Positions 1 to 8,192 of a stretch of DNA of 64,000 nt are shown here, one piece after another (position 1 is the stretch's first letter; the number at the start of each line of letters is the position of its first letter). The DNA lies in the NCBI RefSeq assembly GCF_016907715.1, contig NZ_JAFBCM010000001.1, forward strand, positions 1,054,001 through 1,118,000, written 5' to 3'. Made by a program: the position numbers and the translations under genes. The notes under the pieces were generated by a model. It was given only the letters and a program-made list of their open reading frames with translations, had not been told where the DNA came from and did not search any database. This DNA is from Tenggerimyces flavus (GTDB lineage: Bacteria > Actinomycetota > Actinomycetes > Propionibacteriales > Actinopolymorphaceae).

Positions 1-1
1 C

Positions 2-862
2 GGCGACGACGTGCTGGCGCTGCAGCGGCGGCTGCTCGAGCTGGGCTTCAACCTCCGGCGCGTGGACGGCGTCTACGGTCCGGGCACGGAGCGGGCCGTA
101 CGCGAGTTCCAGCGCAGTGTGGGCGTCCCCGCGGACGGCTCGTGTGGTCCGGCGACGTTCAAGTCGCTGACCCGGCTCTCACCGAAGGTGACGGGTGGGC
201 GCGCGGACTCGCTGCGCGACGCCGAGCGCGTCCACGAGGCAGGGCCGCGGCTGCCCGGCAAGATCGTGGTGATCGACCCCGGTCACGGCGACGCCGACCG
301 CGGCTGCTGCTCGAACGGGCTGTGCGAAGCGGACGTCGCGTTCGACCTCGCCTCGCGGATCGAGGGCCGGCTGGCGGCGACCGGCGTACGCGTGTTCCTC
401 ACCCGCGGCCGCGACTCCTGCCCGGACGACGTGAGCCGCGCGCGCTTCGCCAACGAGACCGACGCCGACGTGGTCGTCTCGCTGCACGTGGACGAGCACC
501 CGAACGAGATCGCGAGCGGCGTGGCCACGTACTACTACGGCACCGCGGCCGACCCGCTGCGCTCCTCGTCGCTCGGCGAACGGTTCGCCGGCCTGGTGCA
601 GCGCGAGATCGTGGCACGAACGGACCTGGTCGACTGCCGCACGCACCCGAAGACGTGGGAACTGCTCCGGTACACGCGGATGCCCGCCGTCCGGGTCGAG
701 CTCGGCTACGTGTCCAACCACGGTGACGCGCTACGGATCGCCGACCCCGGCTTCCGCGACGTGGTGGCCGAGGCGATCGTGGTCGCGATCCAACGCGTCT
801 ACCTGCCGCCGGACATGGACGCCCCGACCGGCGTGCTGAAGCTCGGCGAGCTCATCCGCTAG
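2..862 (+). CDS. N-acetylmuramoyl-L-alanine amidase, CwlM-like (5' partial)
   Basis: The reading frame is open from the left edge, so the true start lies outside the window. The visible N-terminus is a peptidoglycan-binding domain (about the first 50 residues, repeat ending near PATFKSL), followed by an Amidase_3 domain that cleaves the MurNAc-L-Ala amide bond in peptidoglycan. The zinc and catalytic residues expected for Amidase_3 are visible: His in IDPGHG, Glu in GLCEADV, His in SLHVDEH and Glu in VELGYVSN. It may therefore be an active enzyme rather than only a regulator. Its position beyond parB matches cwlM of mycobacteria, whose product regulates peptidoglycan precursor synthesis; assignment to that orthologue is inference. 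It is convergent with the acetyltransferase gene that follows. Confidence 0.88.
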   Translation, partial: GDDVLALQRRLLELGFNLRRVDGVYGPGTERAVREFQRSVGVPADGSCGPATFKSLTRLSPKVTGGRADSLRDAERVHEAGPRLPGKIVVIDPGHGDADRGCCSNGLCEADVAFDLASRIEGRLAATGVRVFLTRGRDSCPDDVSRARFANETDADVVVSLHVDEHPNEIASGVATYYYGTAADPLRSSSLGERFAGLVQREIVARTDLVDCRTHPKTWELLRYTRMPAVRVELGYVSNHGDALRIADPGFRDVVAEAIVVAIQRVYLPPDMDAPTGVLKLGELIR

Positions 863-886
863 AAGCGCACACCAGTTCGATCCAGG

Positions 887-1510
887 TCAGACCGGACGGA
901 ACGCACCCTCAGGCGTCATCGAGCCGAGCAGTTTCTCCAACGCCGCTTCGACATCTTCCTTCCACGAGATCGCATTGCGAAGCTCGAGGCGGAGCCGCGG
1001 GAAGCGGTGGTGCGGGCGTACGGTCTTGAAGCCGACGGCCAGGAAGTAGTCCGCCGGCACCATGCAGGACGGCCGGTCCCAGCGAGCGTCGCCGAACGCC
1101 TCCAGCGCCTTGATGTTCCGCTTCACCAGGTCCTTCGCGACGCTCTGCACGAGCATCCGGCCGAGCCCGCTGCCGGCGAAGTCGGGCACGATGTGCGCGG
1201 TCATCAGCAGCGCCGCGTCACTACTCACGGGCGAGGTCGGGAACGCGACCGAGCGCGGAACGTACATCGGCGGCGCGTACAGAACGAAGCCCGCCGGAGA
1301 CTGGTCGACGTAGCAGACCTTCCCGACCGACCCCCACTCGAGTAGGGCCGCGGAGACCCACGCCTCCTTCTCGAGCCCGGGATCGCCGGCGTCCTCGGCG
1401 CGTTCACCGGCGACCGGGTCGAGCTCCCAGAACACACATGACCTACACCGCTTCGGCAGATCGTCGAGATTGTCGAGGGTGATGTTCGCGAGCCGCCGGG
1501 TCGTACTCAT
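887..1510 (-). CDS. GNAT-family N-acetyltransferase
   Basis: A 207-residue protein beginning MSTTRRLANIT. It has the GNAT fold, with the acetyl-CoA-binding motif A region around GSGLGRMLVQSVAKDL (residues about 125-140), where the R/Q-x-x-G-x-G/A pattern is recognisable. The N-terminal third contains a CRSC pair, typical of a conserved actinobacterial acetyltransferase found near parB. The substrate is unknown. The start overlaps the stop of the upstream small membrane-protein gene by 4 bp (ATGA), suggesting co-translation. Confidence 0.8.
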   Translation of the reverse strand: MSTTRRLANITLDNLDDLPKRCRSCVFWELDPVAGERAEDAGDPGLEKEAWVSAALLEWGSVGKVCYVDQSPAGFVLYAPPMYVPRSVAFPTSPVSSDAALLMTAHIVPDFAGSGLGRMLVQSVAKDLVKRNIKALEAFGDARWDRPSCMVPADYFLAVGFKTVRPHHRFPRLRLELRNAISWKEDVEAALEKLLGSMTPEGAFRPV

Positions 1511-1710
1511 TCCGTCCCAGTCACCCGCTGTTGGTGGGCGACGGTGTGGTCCTCCGACGGCCTCGGCGCGACGTAACCGCCCGCGTACGCGCGCGGATCG
1601 GCTCGGACCGAATGCGGGATCGAGGCGGCCTGACGCCGCAACAAGCCAGCCAGGAAACCGAGAAGCAGGCCGGCGAGAACTCCCAGCACGACCAACCGGA
1701 TGTAGCGCAT
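1507..1710 (-). CDS. Small single-pass membrane protein
   Basis: A 67-residue protein with a hydrophobic N-terminal helix (residues about 3-25, rich in Leu, Val and Gly) followed by a short polar tail. The ATG at 1710 is preferred over an upstream GTG at 1728 because a GGAAGGG ribosome-binding site lies 6-7 bases before it. Its stop overlaps the start of the acetyltransferase gene by 4 bp, so the two form an operon. No family is recognised. The length, single membrane segment and codon use look real rather than shadow coding. Confidence 0.55.
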   Translation of the reverse strand: MRYIRLVVLGVLAGLLLGFLAGLLRRQAASIPHSVRADPRAYAGGYVAPRPSEDHTVAHQQRVTGTE

Positions 1711-1790
1711 GACCGACCCTTCCGACACCTCACCCTGCCGCTGACTCCCGCGCGAGGCGTCTCATAGGGCATCGTAGTAGGCACACCCCT

Positions 1791-3137
1791 GTGACGAGAG
1801 AGGCAGTGTGCCCGATCATGGAGAGCACCCCGGAGCAGCGTCCCGTCCCGCGCGAGACTCGGTTCGACGCCGACGTCGCACGGTACGCCGCACGAGCTCG
1901 CGGGATGGTGGCCTCCGAGATCCGCGCCCTGTTCTCCGTCGCGAACCGGCCCGAGGTCGTCTCGCTCGCCGGCGGATCGCCGAACATCTCCGGCCTCCCC
2001 CTCGACGTCGTGGGCTCGCTGCTGAACGACCTCGTCCTGGACCGCGGCGTGGCCGCGATGAACTACGCGGTCGCCCAGGGCTATCCCCCGCTGCGTGAGC
2101 AGATCCTCGAGGTGATGCGGCCGGTGGGGATCGAGGCGAACGCGGACGACGTCGTCGTCACCGTCGGCAGCCAGCAGGCGCTCGACCTGGTGACGCGGAT
2201 CTTCTGCGATCCCGGCGACGTGGTGATCGCCGAAGCCCCGAGCTACGTCGGCGCGCTCGGTGTGTTCGCCGCGTACCAGTGCGACGTCGTGCACGTCGCG
2301 ATGGACGACGACGGCCTCATCCCCGACCACCTCGACACGGCGATCGCGTCGGTCATCGCGAGCGGCCGGCGGGTCAAGTTCCTCTACACGATCCCCAACT
2401 TCCAGAACCCGACCGGCGTCTCGCTCCCGCAGGAGCGGCGGCACGCGATCCTCGAGATCTGCCGCAAGCACGACGTGCTGGTGGTCGAGGACGACCCGTA
2501 CGGTCTGCTCGGGTTCGACGGGGAACCGAACAGGGCGCTCCGCGCCGACGACCCGGCGCGGGTGGTCTACCTCGGCTCGTTCTCGAAGACGTTCGCCCCG
2601 GGCTTCCGGGTCGGCTGGGCGCTCGCCCCGCACGCGATCCGCGACAAGCTCGTGCTCGCCCAGGAGTCGGCGACGCTGTGTCCGCCGACGTTCAGCCAGC
2701 ACGTGGTGTCGTCGTACCTGGAACGCCATGACTGGCGCGGGCAGATCAAGTCGTTCCGCGAGATGTACCGGGAGCGGCGCGACGCGATGCTGGACGCGCT
2801 CGACGACTTCATGCCGGCGAGCATGACGTGGACGAAGCCCGGGGGCGGCTTCTTCGTCTGGGCAACGCTGCCTGAAGGTCTGGACGCCAAGGCCATGTCG
2901 CCGCGGGCGATCACGGAGAGAGTGGCGTACGTGCCGGGGACTGCGTTCTATGCCGATGGGTACGGAAGCCAGTGTCTGCGGCTGTCGTACTGTTTCCCGC
3001 CACCGGAGCGCATCCGGGAAGGTGTACGACGGCTCGCCGCGGTGGTGGAGCAGGAGCTGGAGCTACGCGAGACGTTCGGGCCGATGCATCTCGGTCCGGG
3101 CCGAGGCGTCGAGTCGCCCGGTCCCGGCCTGACCTAG
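1791..3137 (+). CDS. PLP-dependent aminotransferase, class I/II (2-aminoadipate transaminase-like)
   Basis: Fold-type I aminotransferase of 448 residues if the GTG at 1791 is used; an ATG at 1818 (MESTPEQ) is an equally plausible start. The PLP lysine is Lys266 in GSFSKTFAPGFRVGW. The upstream IPNFQNPTG segment (residues 201-209) and EDDPYG (233-238) are the cofactor-contact motifs of the LysN/2-aminoadipate aminotransferase subgroup, also shared with MocR-type C-terminal domains. There is no N-terminal GntR domain, so it is a stand-alone enzyme. The amino-acid substrate cannot be fixed from sequence. It is divergent from the acetyltransferase pair and upstream of the Ddl-type gene; similar aminotransferases neighbour parB in other actinobacteria. 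Confidence 0.85.
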   Translation: MTREAVCPIMESTPEQRPVPRETRFDADVARYAARARGMVASEIRALFSVANRPEVVSLAGGSPNISGLPLDVVGSLLNDLVLDRGVAAMNYAVAQGYPPLREQILEVMRPVGIEANADDVVVTVGSQQALDLVTRIFCDPGDVVIAEAPSYVGALGVFAAYQCDVVHVAMDDDGLIPDHLDTAIASVIASGRRVKFLYTIPNFQNPTGVSLPQERRHAILEICRKHDVLVVEDDPYGLLGFDGEPNRALRADDPARVVYLGSFSKTFAPGFRVGWALAPHAIRDKLVLAQESATLCPPTFSQHVVSSYLERHDWRGQIKSFREMYRERRDAMLDALDDFMPASMTWTKPGGGFFVWATLPEGLDAKAMSPRAITERVAYVPGTAFYADGYGSQCLRLSYCFPPPERIREGVRRLAAVVEQELELRETFGPMHLGPGRGVESPGPGLT

Positions 3138-3154
3138 TCGCGTCGGTTCACGGA

Positions 3155-3239
3155 GCAGTCCGGCTTGTCGAAGCAGCGGAGCCGATTCACCGGCGAACAT
3201 TCAGGCGGCGGCGAAGTGAAACTGGGCAAGCCGGACTGC
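3155..3239 (+). repeat. 13-bp perfect inverted repeat with 59-bp loop upstream of the Ddl-type gene
   Basis: GCAGTCCGGCTTG at 3155-3167 is exactly complementary to CAAGCCGGACTGC at 3227-3239. Wobble and one more pair extend the stem slightly inward. It ends 36 bases before the ATG of the ligase gene. It could be a structured mRNA leader or a binding site for two protein dimers; the sequence does not decide between these. Confidence 0.6.
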
Positions 3240-3275
3240 GACCATAGGGCTAGCGAGTCAGTGAAAGGGAAGTCC

Positions 3276-4226
3276 ATGAGTGACCTCGGTCGTGTCCTCG
3301 TTCTCGCCGGCGGCCTCTCGCACGAGCGGGAGGTGTCGCTGCGGTCCGGGCGACGGGTGAGCGACGCGCTGCGTTCGGTCGGCCTCGAGGTCGACGAGCG
3401 CGACGTCGACGCGGCGCTGATCCCGTCGCTGCGGAACGATCCCCCGTCCGCGGTGTTCCCGTTGCTGCACGGGTCGATCGGTGAGGACGGCGCCGTACGC
3501 GAGGTGCTCGATCTGCTGGGGGTGCCGTACGTCGGTTCTGGTCCGGCGGCGTGCCGGGTCGCGTTCGACAAGCCGGTCGCGAAGACGACGGTGTTGGCGG
3601 CGGGCATCCGTACGCCGGACTCGGTGGCGCTCCCCCACGAGACGTTCCGCGAGCTCGGCGCCCAGGCCGTGTTGGAGCGGATCCTCGACCGGCTCGGGTT
3701 GCCGTTGGTCGTGAAGCCGACCCGCGGTGGGTCTGCTCTCGGGTGCACGGTGGTGCGCGAGCCGGAGGAGCTACCGGCCGCGATGGTGGGCTGCTTCGCG
3801 TACGGCGAGGTCGCTCTGCTCGAACGGTTCGTCGCCGGCACCGAGGTGACGGTCACGGTGGTCGACACCGGGGACGGGCCGCGCGCACTCCCGGCGGTGG
3901 AGATCGTGCCGGACGGCGGCGTGTACGACTACGCGGCTCGCTACAACGCGGGTGCGACGGAGTTCGTCACGCCGGCCCGGTTGGACGACGCGGTGGCGAC
4001 CCAGTGTGCGGAGATCGCGCTCGCCGCGCACCGCGCCCTCGGGCTGCGCGACCTGTCCCGCTCCGACCTGATCGTGGACGCGAACGGTGCGGTCTGGTTC
4101 CTCGAGGTGAACGTCGCGCCCGGCATGACCGAGACCTCGCTGGTGCCCCTCGCGGTGGAGTCGGCCGGCCTCGACCTCGGCGTCATCTGCCGCGACCTGC
4201 TCCAGTTGGCGGCCAACCGCACCTGA
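3276..4226 (+). CDS. ddl: D-alanine--D-alanine ligase family protein (ATP-grasp)
   Basis: A 316-residue ATP-grasp enzyme. Ddl signatures are present in order: GGLSHEREVSL near residues 12-22 (family GGxSxEHEVSL), HGSIGEDGAVREVLDLLGVPY, and a C-terminal EVNVAPGMTETSL containing the Mg/ADP-binding Glu and Asn. The family joins two D-alanines for peptidoglycan precursors using ATP. ATG 3276 is chosen because AAAGGGA lies 6-9 bases upstream and the Ddl homology starts there. A second ddl may exist elsewhere, so which is the housekeeping copy is unknown. It is preceded by a long inverted repeat and followed by parS sites and a terminator. Confidence 0.82.
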   Translation: MSDLGRVLVLAGGLSHEREVSLRSGRRVSDALRSVGLEVDERDVDAALIPSLRNDPPSAVFPLLHGSIGEDGAVREVLDLLGVPYVGSGPAACRVAFDKPVAKTTVLAAGIRTPDSVALPHETFRELGAQAVLERILDRLGLPLVVKPTRGGSALGCTVVREPEELPAAMVGCFAYGEVALLERFVAGTEVTVTVVDTGDGPRALPAVEIVPDGGVYDYAARYNAGATEFVTPARLDDAVATQCAEIALAAHRALGLRDLSRSDLIVDANGAVWFLEVNVAPGMTETSLVPLAVESAGLDLGVICRDLLQLAANRT

Positions 4227-4242
4227 CGTTTCACGTGAAACA
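4227..4242. other. parS: parS centromere site 1
   Basis: CGTTTCACGTGAAACA matches the ParB-binding palindrome TGTTTCACGTGAAACA at 15 of 16 positions. It begins just after the Ddl-type stop codon. ParB loads here and spreads to form the segregation complex with ParA, as established for chromosomal parABS systems. Confidence 0.95.
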
Positions 4243-4261
4243 TTGGGCACTCGGTGGCCGT

Positions 4262-4277
4262 TGTTTCACGTGAAACC
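4262..4277. other. parS: parS centromere site 2
   Basis: TGTTTCACGTGAAACC, 15 of 16 matches to the parS palindrome, 35 bp from site 1 (start to start). Confidence 0.95.
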
Positions 4278-4296
4278 AGCACGTTCGCACCAGCAA

Positions 4297-4312
4297 TGTT
4301 TCACGTGAAACA
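4297..4312. other. parS: parS centromere site 3 (perfect)
   Basis: A perfect 16-bp parS palindrome, again 35 bp from the previous site. The three sites are therefore regularly spaced in the gap between the convergent ddl-type and parB genes. Confidence 0.96.
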
Positions 4313-4347
4313 ACGAAGGGCCCGTCCAACCGGACGGGCCCTTCGTT
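4312..4347. terminator. Bidirectional intrinsic terminator between ddl and parB
   Basis: A perfect 16-bp stem: AACGAAGGGCCCGTCC at 4312-4327 pairs with GGACGGGCCCTTCGTT at 4332-4347 around a 4-base loop. It sits between convergent genes and its left edge abuts parS site 3. The T-tract is short, as is usual in high-GC actinobacteria. Confidence 0.85.
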
Positions 4348-4359
4348 CTTGATTGAGTA

Positions 4360-5289
4360 CTAGGAAGCGATCGACCGAGAGGTCTTCGGATCCATCAGCG
4401 TCACGATGCGCTCGAGGTCGTCGAGCGATGCGAACTCGACGGTGATCTTGCCCTTGGACTTGCCGAGGTCGACCTTCACCCGCGTCTCGAACCGGTCGGC
4501 CAGCCGGCCCTCCAGGTCGGCGAGCTTCGGCGCCACCGGCTTCGGTCCCTTGGGTGGCTTCGCCTTCCGCTGCGGTCCGCCGCCCATGCCGAGCGTCACG
4601 ATCTCCTCGACCGTCCGCACCGACAGGCCCTCGGCGACGATCCGGTGTGCCAGCCGCTCCTGCTCGTCCGGGTCGGTCAACCCGAGCAACGCGCGGGCAT
4701 GTCCCGCCGACAGCACGCCGGCGGCGACGCGGCGCTGCACGGTCGCCGGCAGCTTCATCAGCCGGAGCGTGTTCGTGATCTGCGGACGCGAGCGACCGAT
4801 CCGCTGCGCGAGCTCGTCGTGGGTGCAGCCGAAGTCGTCGAGCAACTGCCCGTACGCGGCCGCCTCTTCGAGCGGGTTCAGCTGAGCGCGGTGCAGGTTC
4901 TCCAGCAGCGCGTCGCGGAGCATCGCGTCGTCAGTCGTCTCCCGCACGATCGCCGGGATGACCGTGAGGCCGGCCAGCTGGGAGGCACGCCAGCGGCGCT
5001 CGCCCATGACCAGCTCGTACCGTTCGTCGTCCAGCTTGCGAACGACGATCGGCTGCAGCAGCCCGACTTCCTTCAGCGAGTGGACGAGCTCGCCCATCGC
5101 GTCTTCGTCGAAGGTCTGGCGTGGCTGTCGGGCGTTCGGGGTGATCGAGTCGACGGGCACTTCGGCGAAGTACGCCCCGTCGATGGTGGCGGGCTGAGCG
5201 TCGACCCCCGCGTCGACGCTGGCGGCCTTCTCCACGGCCGGCGGGATGAGGGCGCCGAGACCACGGCCAAGCCCACGACGAACGGTCAC
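4360..5289 (-). CDS. parB: Chromosome partitioning protein ParB
   Basis: A 309-residue CTPase clamp that binds parS. Visible parts are a basic N-terminal ParA-stimulating segment ([16 protein letters not shown]), the CTP-binding boxes GERRWRAS (residues 96-103) and [10 protein letters not shown] (130-139), a helix-turn-helix around residues 156-178, a basic Pro/Lys linker, and a C-terminal dimerisation domain. GTG 5289 is chosen because AAGGAG lies 5 bases upstream and the ParB N-terminal motif begins there, although the frame is open further. It follows parA by 17 bp, so the two are an operon. Four parS sites lie within 1.2 kb of either end of the gene. Confidence 0.95.
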   Translation of the reverse strand: MTVRRGLGRGLGALIPPAVEKAASVDAGVDAQPATIDGAYFAEVPVDSITPNARQPRQTFDEDAMGELVHSLKEVGLLQPIVVRKLDDERYELVMGERRWRASQLAGLTVIPAIVRETTDDAMLRDALLENLHRAQLNPLEEAAAYGQLLDDFGCTHDELAQRIGRSRPQITNTLRLMKLPATVQRRVAAGVLSAGHARALLGLTDPDEQERLAHRIVAEGLSVRTVEEIVTLGMGGGPQRKAKPPKGPKPVAPKLADLEGRLADRFETRVKVDLGKSKGKITVEFASLDDLERIVTLMDPKTSRSIAS

Positions 5290-5306
5290 CTGTACTCCTT
5301 CACGTT

Positions 5307-6626
5307 CTACTGCGACGAGCTTAGAGCGCTCGCGGAGCGCGATCGCGGCGGCTGTGTCGCCAGCTCGCGAGCCGCCTCGAGGTACGAGAGCGCACCGGAC
5401 GAGGTCGGGTCCCACGTCATCACCGTCTGCCCGAAGCTCGGCGCCTCCGAGATCCGCACCGAGCGCGGGATCGCGGTCTTCAGCACCTTGTCGCCGAGGA
5501 ACTCACGTGCGTTCTCCGCCACCTGCGCGGAGAGCCGGGTGCGGGCGTCGAACATCGTGAGCAGGACGGTGGTGGTGTCGAGGCCAGGGTTCAGCTGGCT
5601 CCGGACCAGGTCCACGGTCTGGATGAGCGCACCCACACCTTCCAGCGCGTAGTACTCGCACTGGATCGGCACGAGCACCTCTTCGCCGGCGACGAGCGCG
5701 TTGATCGTCAGCAGGCCGAGCGAGGGCGGGCAGTCGATCAGCACGTAGTCGAAGCGCTGACCGGCCTCCGTCGTCTCGGCGAGGTAGGTGTTGAGCACGC
5801 CCTTCAACCGCGACTCCCGAGCGACCACGCTGGCGAGCTCGAGCTCAGCACCAGCAAGGTCGATGGTCGCGGGAACGGCGAACAGCGTGGGGAAGCCCGG
5901 TACGGGGTGCACGAACTCGGCGAGCGGCTCGCCGTCCACCACGGACTCGTAGATGCTCGGAATGCCGCGGTGGTGCTCGACGCCCAGGGCAGTCGAGGCG
6001 TTGCCCTGCGGGTCGAGGTCGATCACGAGCACCCGCGCACCGCACGCGGCGAGGGCGGCGGCCAGGTTCACCGACGTGGTGGTCTTGCCCACGCCGCCCT
6101 TCTGGTTCGCGACAACGAGGACGCGGGTCCGGTCCGGCTTCGGCAGCGGCGGACCGAACGAGGGGACGCGGATCTCCGACGCGAGCTGCGAGCGGTCGAG
6201 CTCGTCGGCATCGACCGGCGGCGGCATCACGTCGGTCCCGCTGGAGTTCGTGGAGGCGGAGGTCACCTCAGGGGTCTCCTCAATGACTGGCGTTGTGGCT
6301 ACCGGGGTCGGTGGCTCCGACCACGGCTTCTGCTCCCCCGGTACGCCGAGATGACGAGGCGTGGGACGTTCCTCGGTCACGCCAGCGGTCGTGGACGGAT
6401 CCCTCCAGTCTGTCCCCGACTCCGACGGAGCGGCTTCGCCGACATGCACGTCGGCGGATGTTTCACGTGAAACACCGGGAGGCGGACCGTCCGGATCGGC
6501 CGGACCAGCGGTCCTCGAGCCCGGCCAACCGAGCCCGGTCTCGCGACGGTGGCGTCCGGGCGCGGGCGCGTCGGGATGAGCGGCACCACCTTGAACGGTG
6601 GGAACGGCACTCTCGGTCGACGCCAT
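5307..6626 (-). CDS. parA: Chromosome partitioning ATPase ParA, with long N-terminal extension
   Basis: Deviant Walker A ATPase (KGGVGKTT, signature Lys176 and catalytic Lys181 with the ATG at 6626). It drives origin segregation with ParB on the nucleoid. The protein is 439 residues with this start because about 165 low-complexity Pro/Thr/Ser/Glu-rich residues precede the ATPase core. The extension looks disordered and its coding DNA contains a perfect parS site. The frame is open to 6737, but that would overlap rsmG. ATG 6626 avoids the overlap but has only a poorly spaced GGAG. The true start could lie further downstream, nearer the core. Confidence 0.92.
   Translation of the reverse strand: MASTESAVPTVQGGAAHPDAPAPGRHRRETGLGWPGSRTAGPADPDGPPPGVSRETSADVHVGEAAPSESGTDWRDPSTTAGVTEERPTPRHLGVPGEQKPWSEPPTPVATTPVIEETPEVTSASTNSSGTDVMPPPVDADELDRSQLASEIRVPSFGPPLPKPDRTRVLVVANQKGGVGKTTTSVNLAAALAACGARVLVIDLDPQGNASTALGVEHHRGIPSIYESVVDGEPLAEFVHPVPGFPTLFAVPATIDLAGAELELASVVARESRLKGVLNTYLAETTEAGQRFDYVLIDCPPSLGLLTINALVAGEEVLVPIQCEYYALEGVGALIQTVDLVRSQLNPGLDTTTVLLTMFDARTRLSAQVAENAREFLGDKVLKTAIPRSVRISEAPSFGQTVMTWDPTSSGALSYLEAARELATQPPRSRSASALSSSQ
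6459..6474. other. parS: parS centromere site 4, inside parA coding sequence
   Basis: A perfect 16-bp parS palindrome within the parA reading frame, encoding part of GVSRETS in the N-terminal extension (about residues 51-57). Confidence 0.95.
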
Positions 6627-6690
6627 CTCCACATCTCCCACAGCCTCGGGCCAGCCCAGTCCGGGAACCACGTGTCCTCCCCTCACTGCC

Positions 6691-7488
6691 CTACCTCGCT
6701 TCCCCGCGGCGACCGCGGCGACGCACGGATGAGGCACCTGCTCCAGCTTGCCGCATCGCTCGTTCAGCGGCGACGAGCCGCACTACCGTTAACACTGGCG
6801 TCACCAGCTCGACGCCGTACTGACGGATCTCCCCCTCGGAGGCACCGAGCGTCGGCAACTGGCCCGTCACAGCCTCCAGCTCAGCGGCCGCTCGTTCGCC
6901 CTTGATCGCCAGGACTTCGCCCCCTGGTCGACACAGCGGAAGCGCCCAAGCCGCCAACCGGTCCAACGGCGCGACCGCCCGTGCGGTCACGGTGTCGTAC
7001 CGACCCTCATGATCCTCCGCTCGGGAACGGACTACCCGAGCATTGGACAATCCAAGCTCGTCCAGGGCTTCGGCGAGGAACTCGGTCCGCCGCAGCAGCG
7101 GCTCCAACAAGGTCACTCGCAGATCGGGCCGCATCGCGGCCAGCACGATTCCGGGCAGTCCAGCACCCGAACCGAGATCGCAGACTAGCCGATCCGGGCC
7201 GATCGCCTCGGCCAACAATCCACAGTTGAGGAGATGCCGGTCCCACAGCCGATCGACCTCGCGAGGTCCGATCAGGCCGCGTTCGACGCCCGGGCCGGCA
7301 AGCAGCACAGCGAAGCGCTCCACCATCGGTAGCCGCTCGGCGAAGACCGAAGCGGCTACCGGCGGGGGCGGCGGCGGGGATGTTTCACGTGAAAATTCGC
7401 GCGGGGTCGATCGTGAGGCTGCTTTGCCGGGCCCGACCGACTCAACGGAGTCACTCGCTGAGCGATCGGGCCCCGGGCCAGTAGACAC
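6691..7488 (-). CDS. rsmG: 16S rRNA (guanine(527)-N(7))-methyltransferase RsmG
   Basis: A 265-residue class I SAM methyltransferase (GidB) that methylates N7 of G527 in 16S rRNA; loss of this activity gives low-level streptomycin resistance in other bacteria. The core begins at FAVLLAGPGVERGLIGPREVDRLW, followed by the SAM motif CDLGSGAGLPGI and the later DTVTARAVAPLDRLAAW. The first 40 or so residues are a Ser/Pro-rich extension ending in a run of prolines. GTG 7488 is 5 bases from the jag stop; a start nearer the core is possible. It lies between jag and parA as in nearly all actinobacteria. Confidence 0.93.
   Translation of the reverse strand: MSTGPGPDRSASDSVESVGPGKAASRSTPREFSRETSPPPPPPVAASVFAERLPMVERFAVLLAGPGVERGLIGPREVDRLWDRHLLNCGLLAEAIGPDRLVCDLGSGAGLPGIVLAAMRPDLRVTLLEPLLRRTEFLAEALDELGLSNARVVRSRAEDHEGRYDTVTARAVAPLDRLAAWALPLCRPGGEVLAIKGERAAAELEAVTGQLPTLGASEGEIRQYGVELVTPVLTVVRLVAAERAMRQAGAGASSVRRRGRRGEAR
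7381..7394. other. parS: Degenerate parS-like site inside rsmG
   Basis: TGTTTCACGTGAAA, followed by AT instead of CA (14 of 16 to the parS consensus). It lies in the region coding for the rsmG N-terminal extension (EFSRETS). The half-site loss may weaken ParB nucleation. Confidence 0.6.
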
Positions 7489-7493
7489 CGGGG

Positions 7494-8111
7494 TCAGGCC
7501 GGCTGAACGACGACCCGGCGCTCGGGCTCTTCGCCCTCCGACTCCGACGTCAGCCCCTTGGCCGCGACGGTGTCGTGGACGACCTTCCGTTCGAACGGAG
7601 ACATCGGCTCGAGCTTCACGGCCTGTCCGGTCGAACGCACTTCTTCGACGATCTTCTCGGTGAGCGTGATCAGGTCGCTCCGGCGCTGGGCCCGGTGGCC
7701 GGCGATGTCGAGCATGAGTCGGCTGCGTTCCCCGGTCTCCCGGTACACGGCCAGCCGGGTCAGCTCCTGCAGCGCTTCGAGCACCTCGCCGTCGGCGCCG
7801 ACCAGGTGGTCGAGCCCGCCGCCGACGACCGCGACCAGTGCGCGGTCGCTCTCCACGTCCAGGTCGATATCGCCATCCAGGTCGGCGATGTCGAGCAGTT
7901 CCTCGAGGTAGTCCGCGGCGATGTCACCCTCGTTCTCGAGACGGGCGACCGACGGCTTGGACTCGCCGTCCTCATCCTCAGCGTCGTCGTCCTCGACCTC
8001 TTCGGTCTCGCCCTCGGCGACGTCACTCTCGTCCGCGTCGACTTCGTCGACGGCCTCGACCTGCTCGACCTCGTCCTCGACCGTTTCCACGCTCGACTGG
8101 TCCTCGGTCAC
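7494..8111 (-). CDS. jag: Jag/KhpB-type KH-R3H RNA-binding protein
   Basis: A 205-residue protein. The N-terminal 55 residues are strikingly acidic (Glu/Asp/Val repeats). They are followed by a KH-type domain (around GDIDLDVESDRALVAVVGGGLDHLVG) and an R3H domain ending near PMSPFERKVVHDTVA. The family binds RNA and influences cell division and envelope gene expression. GTG 8111 is preferred over a longer frame because AAGGGGAG lies 6 bases upstream. It is encoded between yidC and rsmG. Confidence 0.9.
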   Translation of the reverse strand: MTEDQSSVETVEDEVEQVEAVDEVDADESDVAEGETEEVEDDDAEDEDGESKPSVARLENEGDIAADYLEELLDIADLDGDIDLDVESDRALVAVVGGGLDHLVGADGEVLEALQELTRLAVYRETGERSRLMLDIAGHRAQRRSDLITLTEKIVEEVRSTGQAVKLEPMSPFERKVVHDTVAAKGLTSESEGEEPERRVVVQPA

Positions 8112-8192
8112 GAATAACTCCCCTTCAGATTGAAATGTCACGGATGCTCCGCGGTGAGCCGGCGTCACCGGCTCCCGGGTTTCCGCACCCGG

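Noticed and set aside
1521-2729. 402-residue minus-strand frame across the aminotransferase
   Set aside because: It overlaps a clear PLP enzyme gene and is a low-complexity Arg/Asp/Val shadow typical of high-GC antisense.
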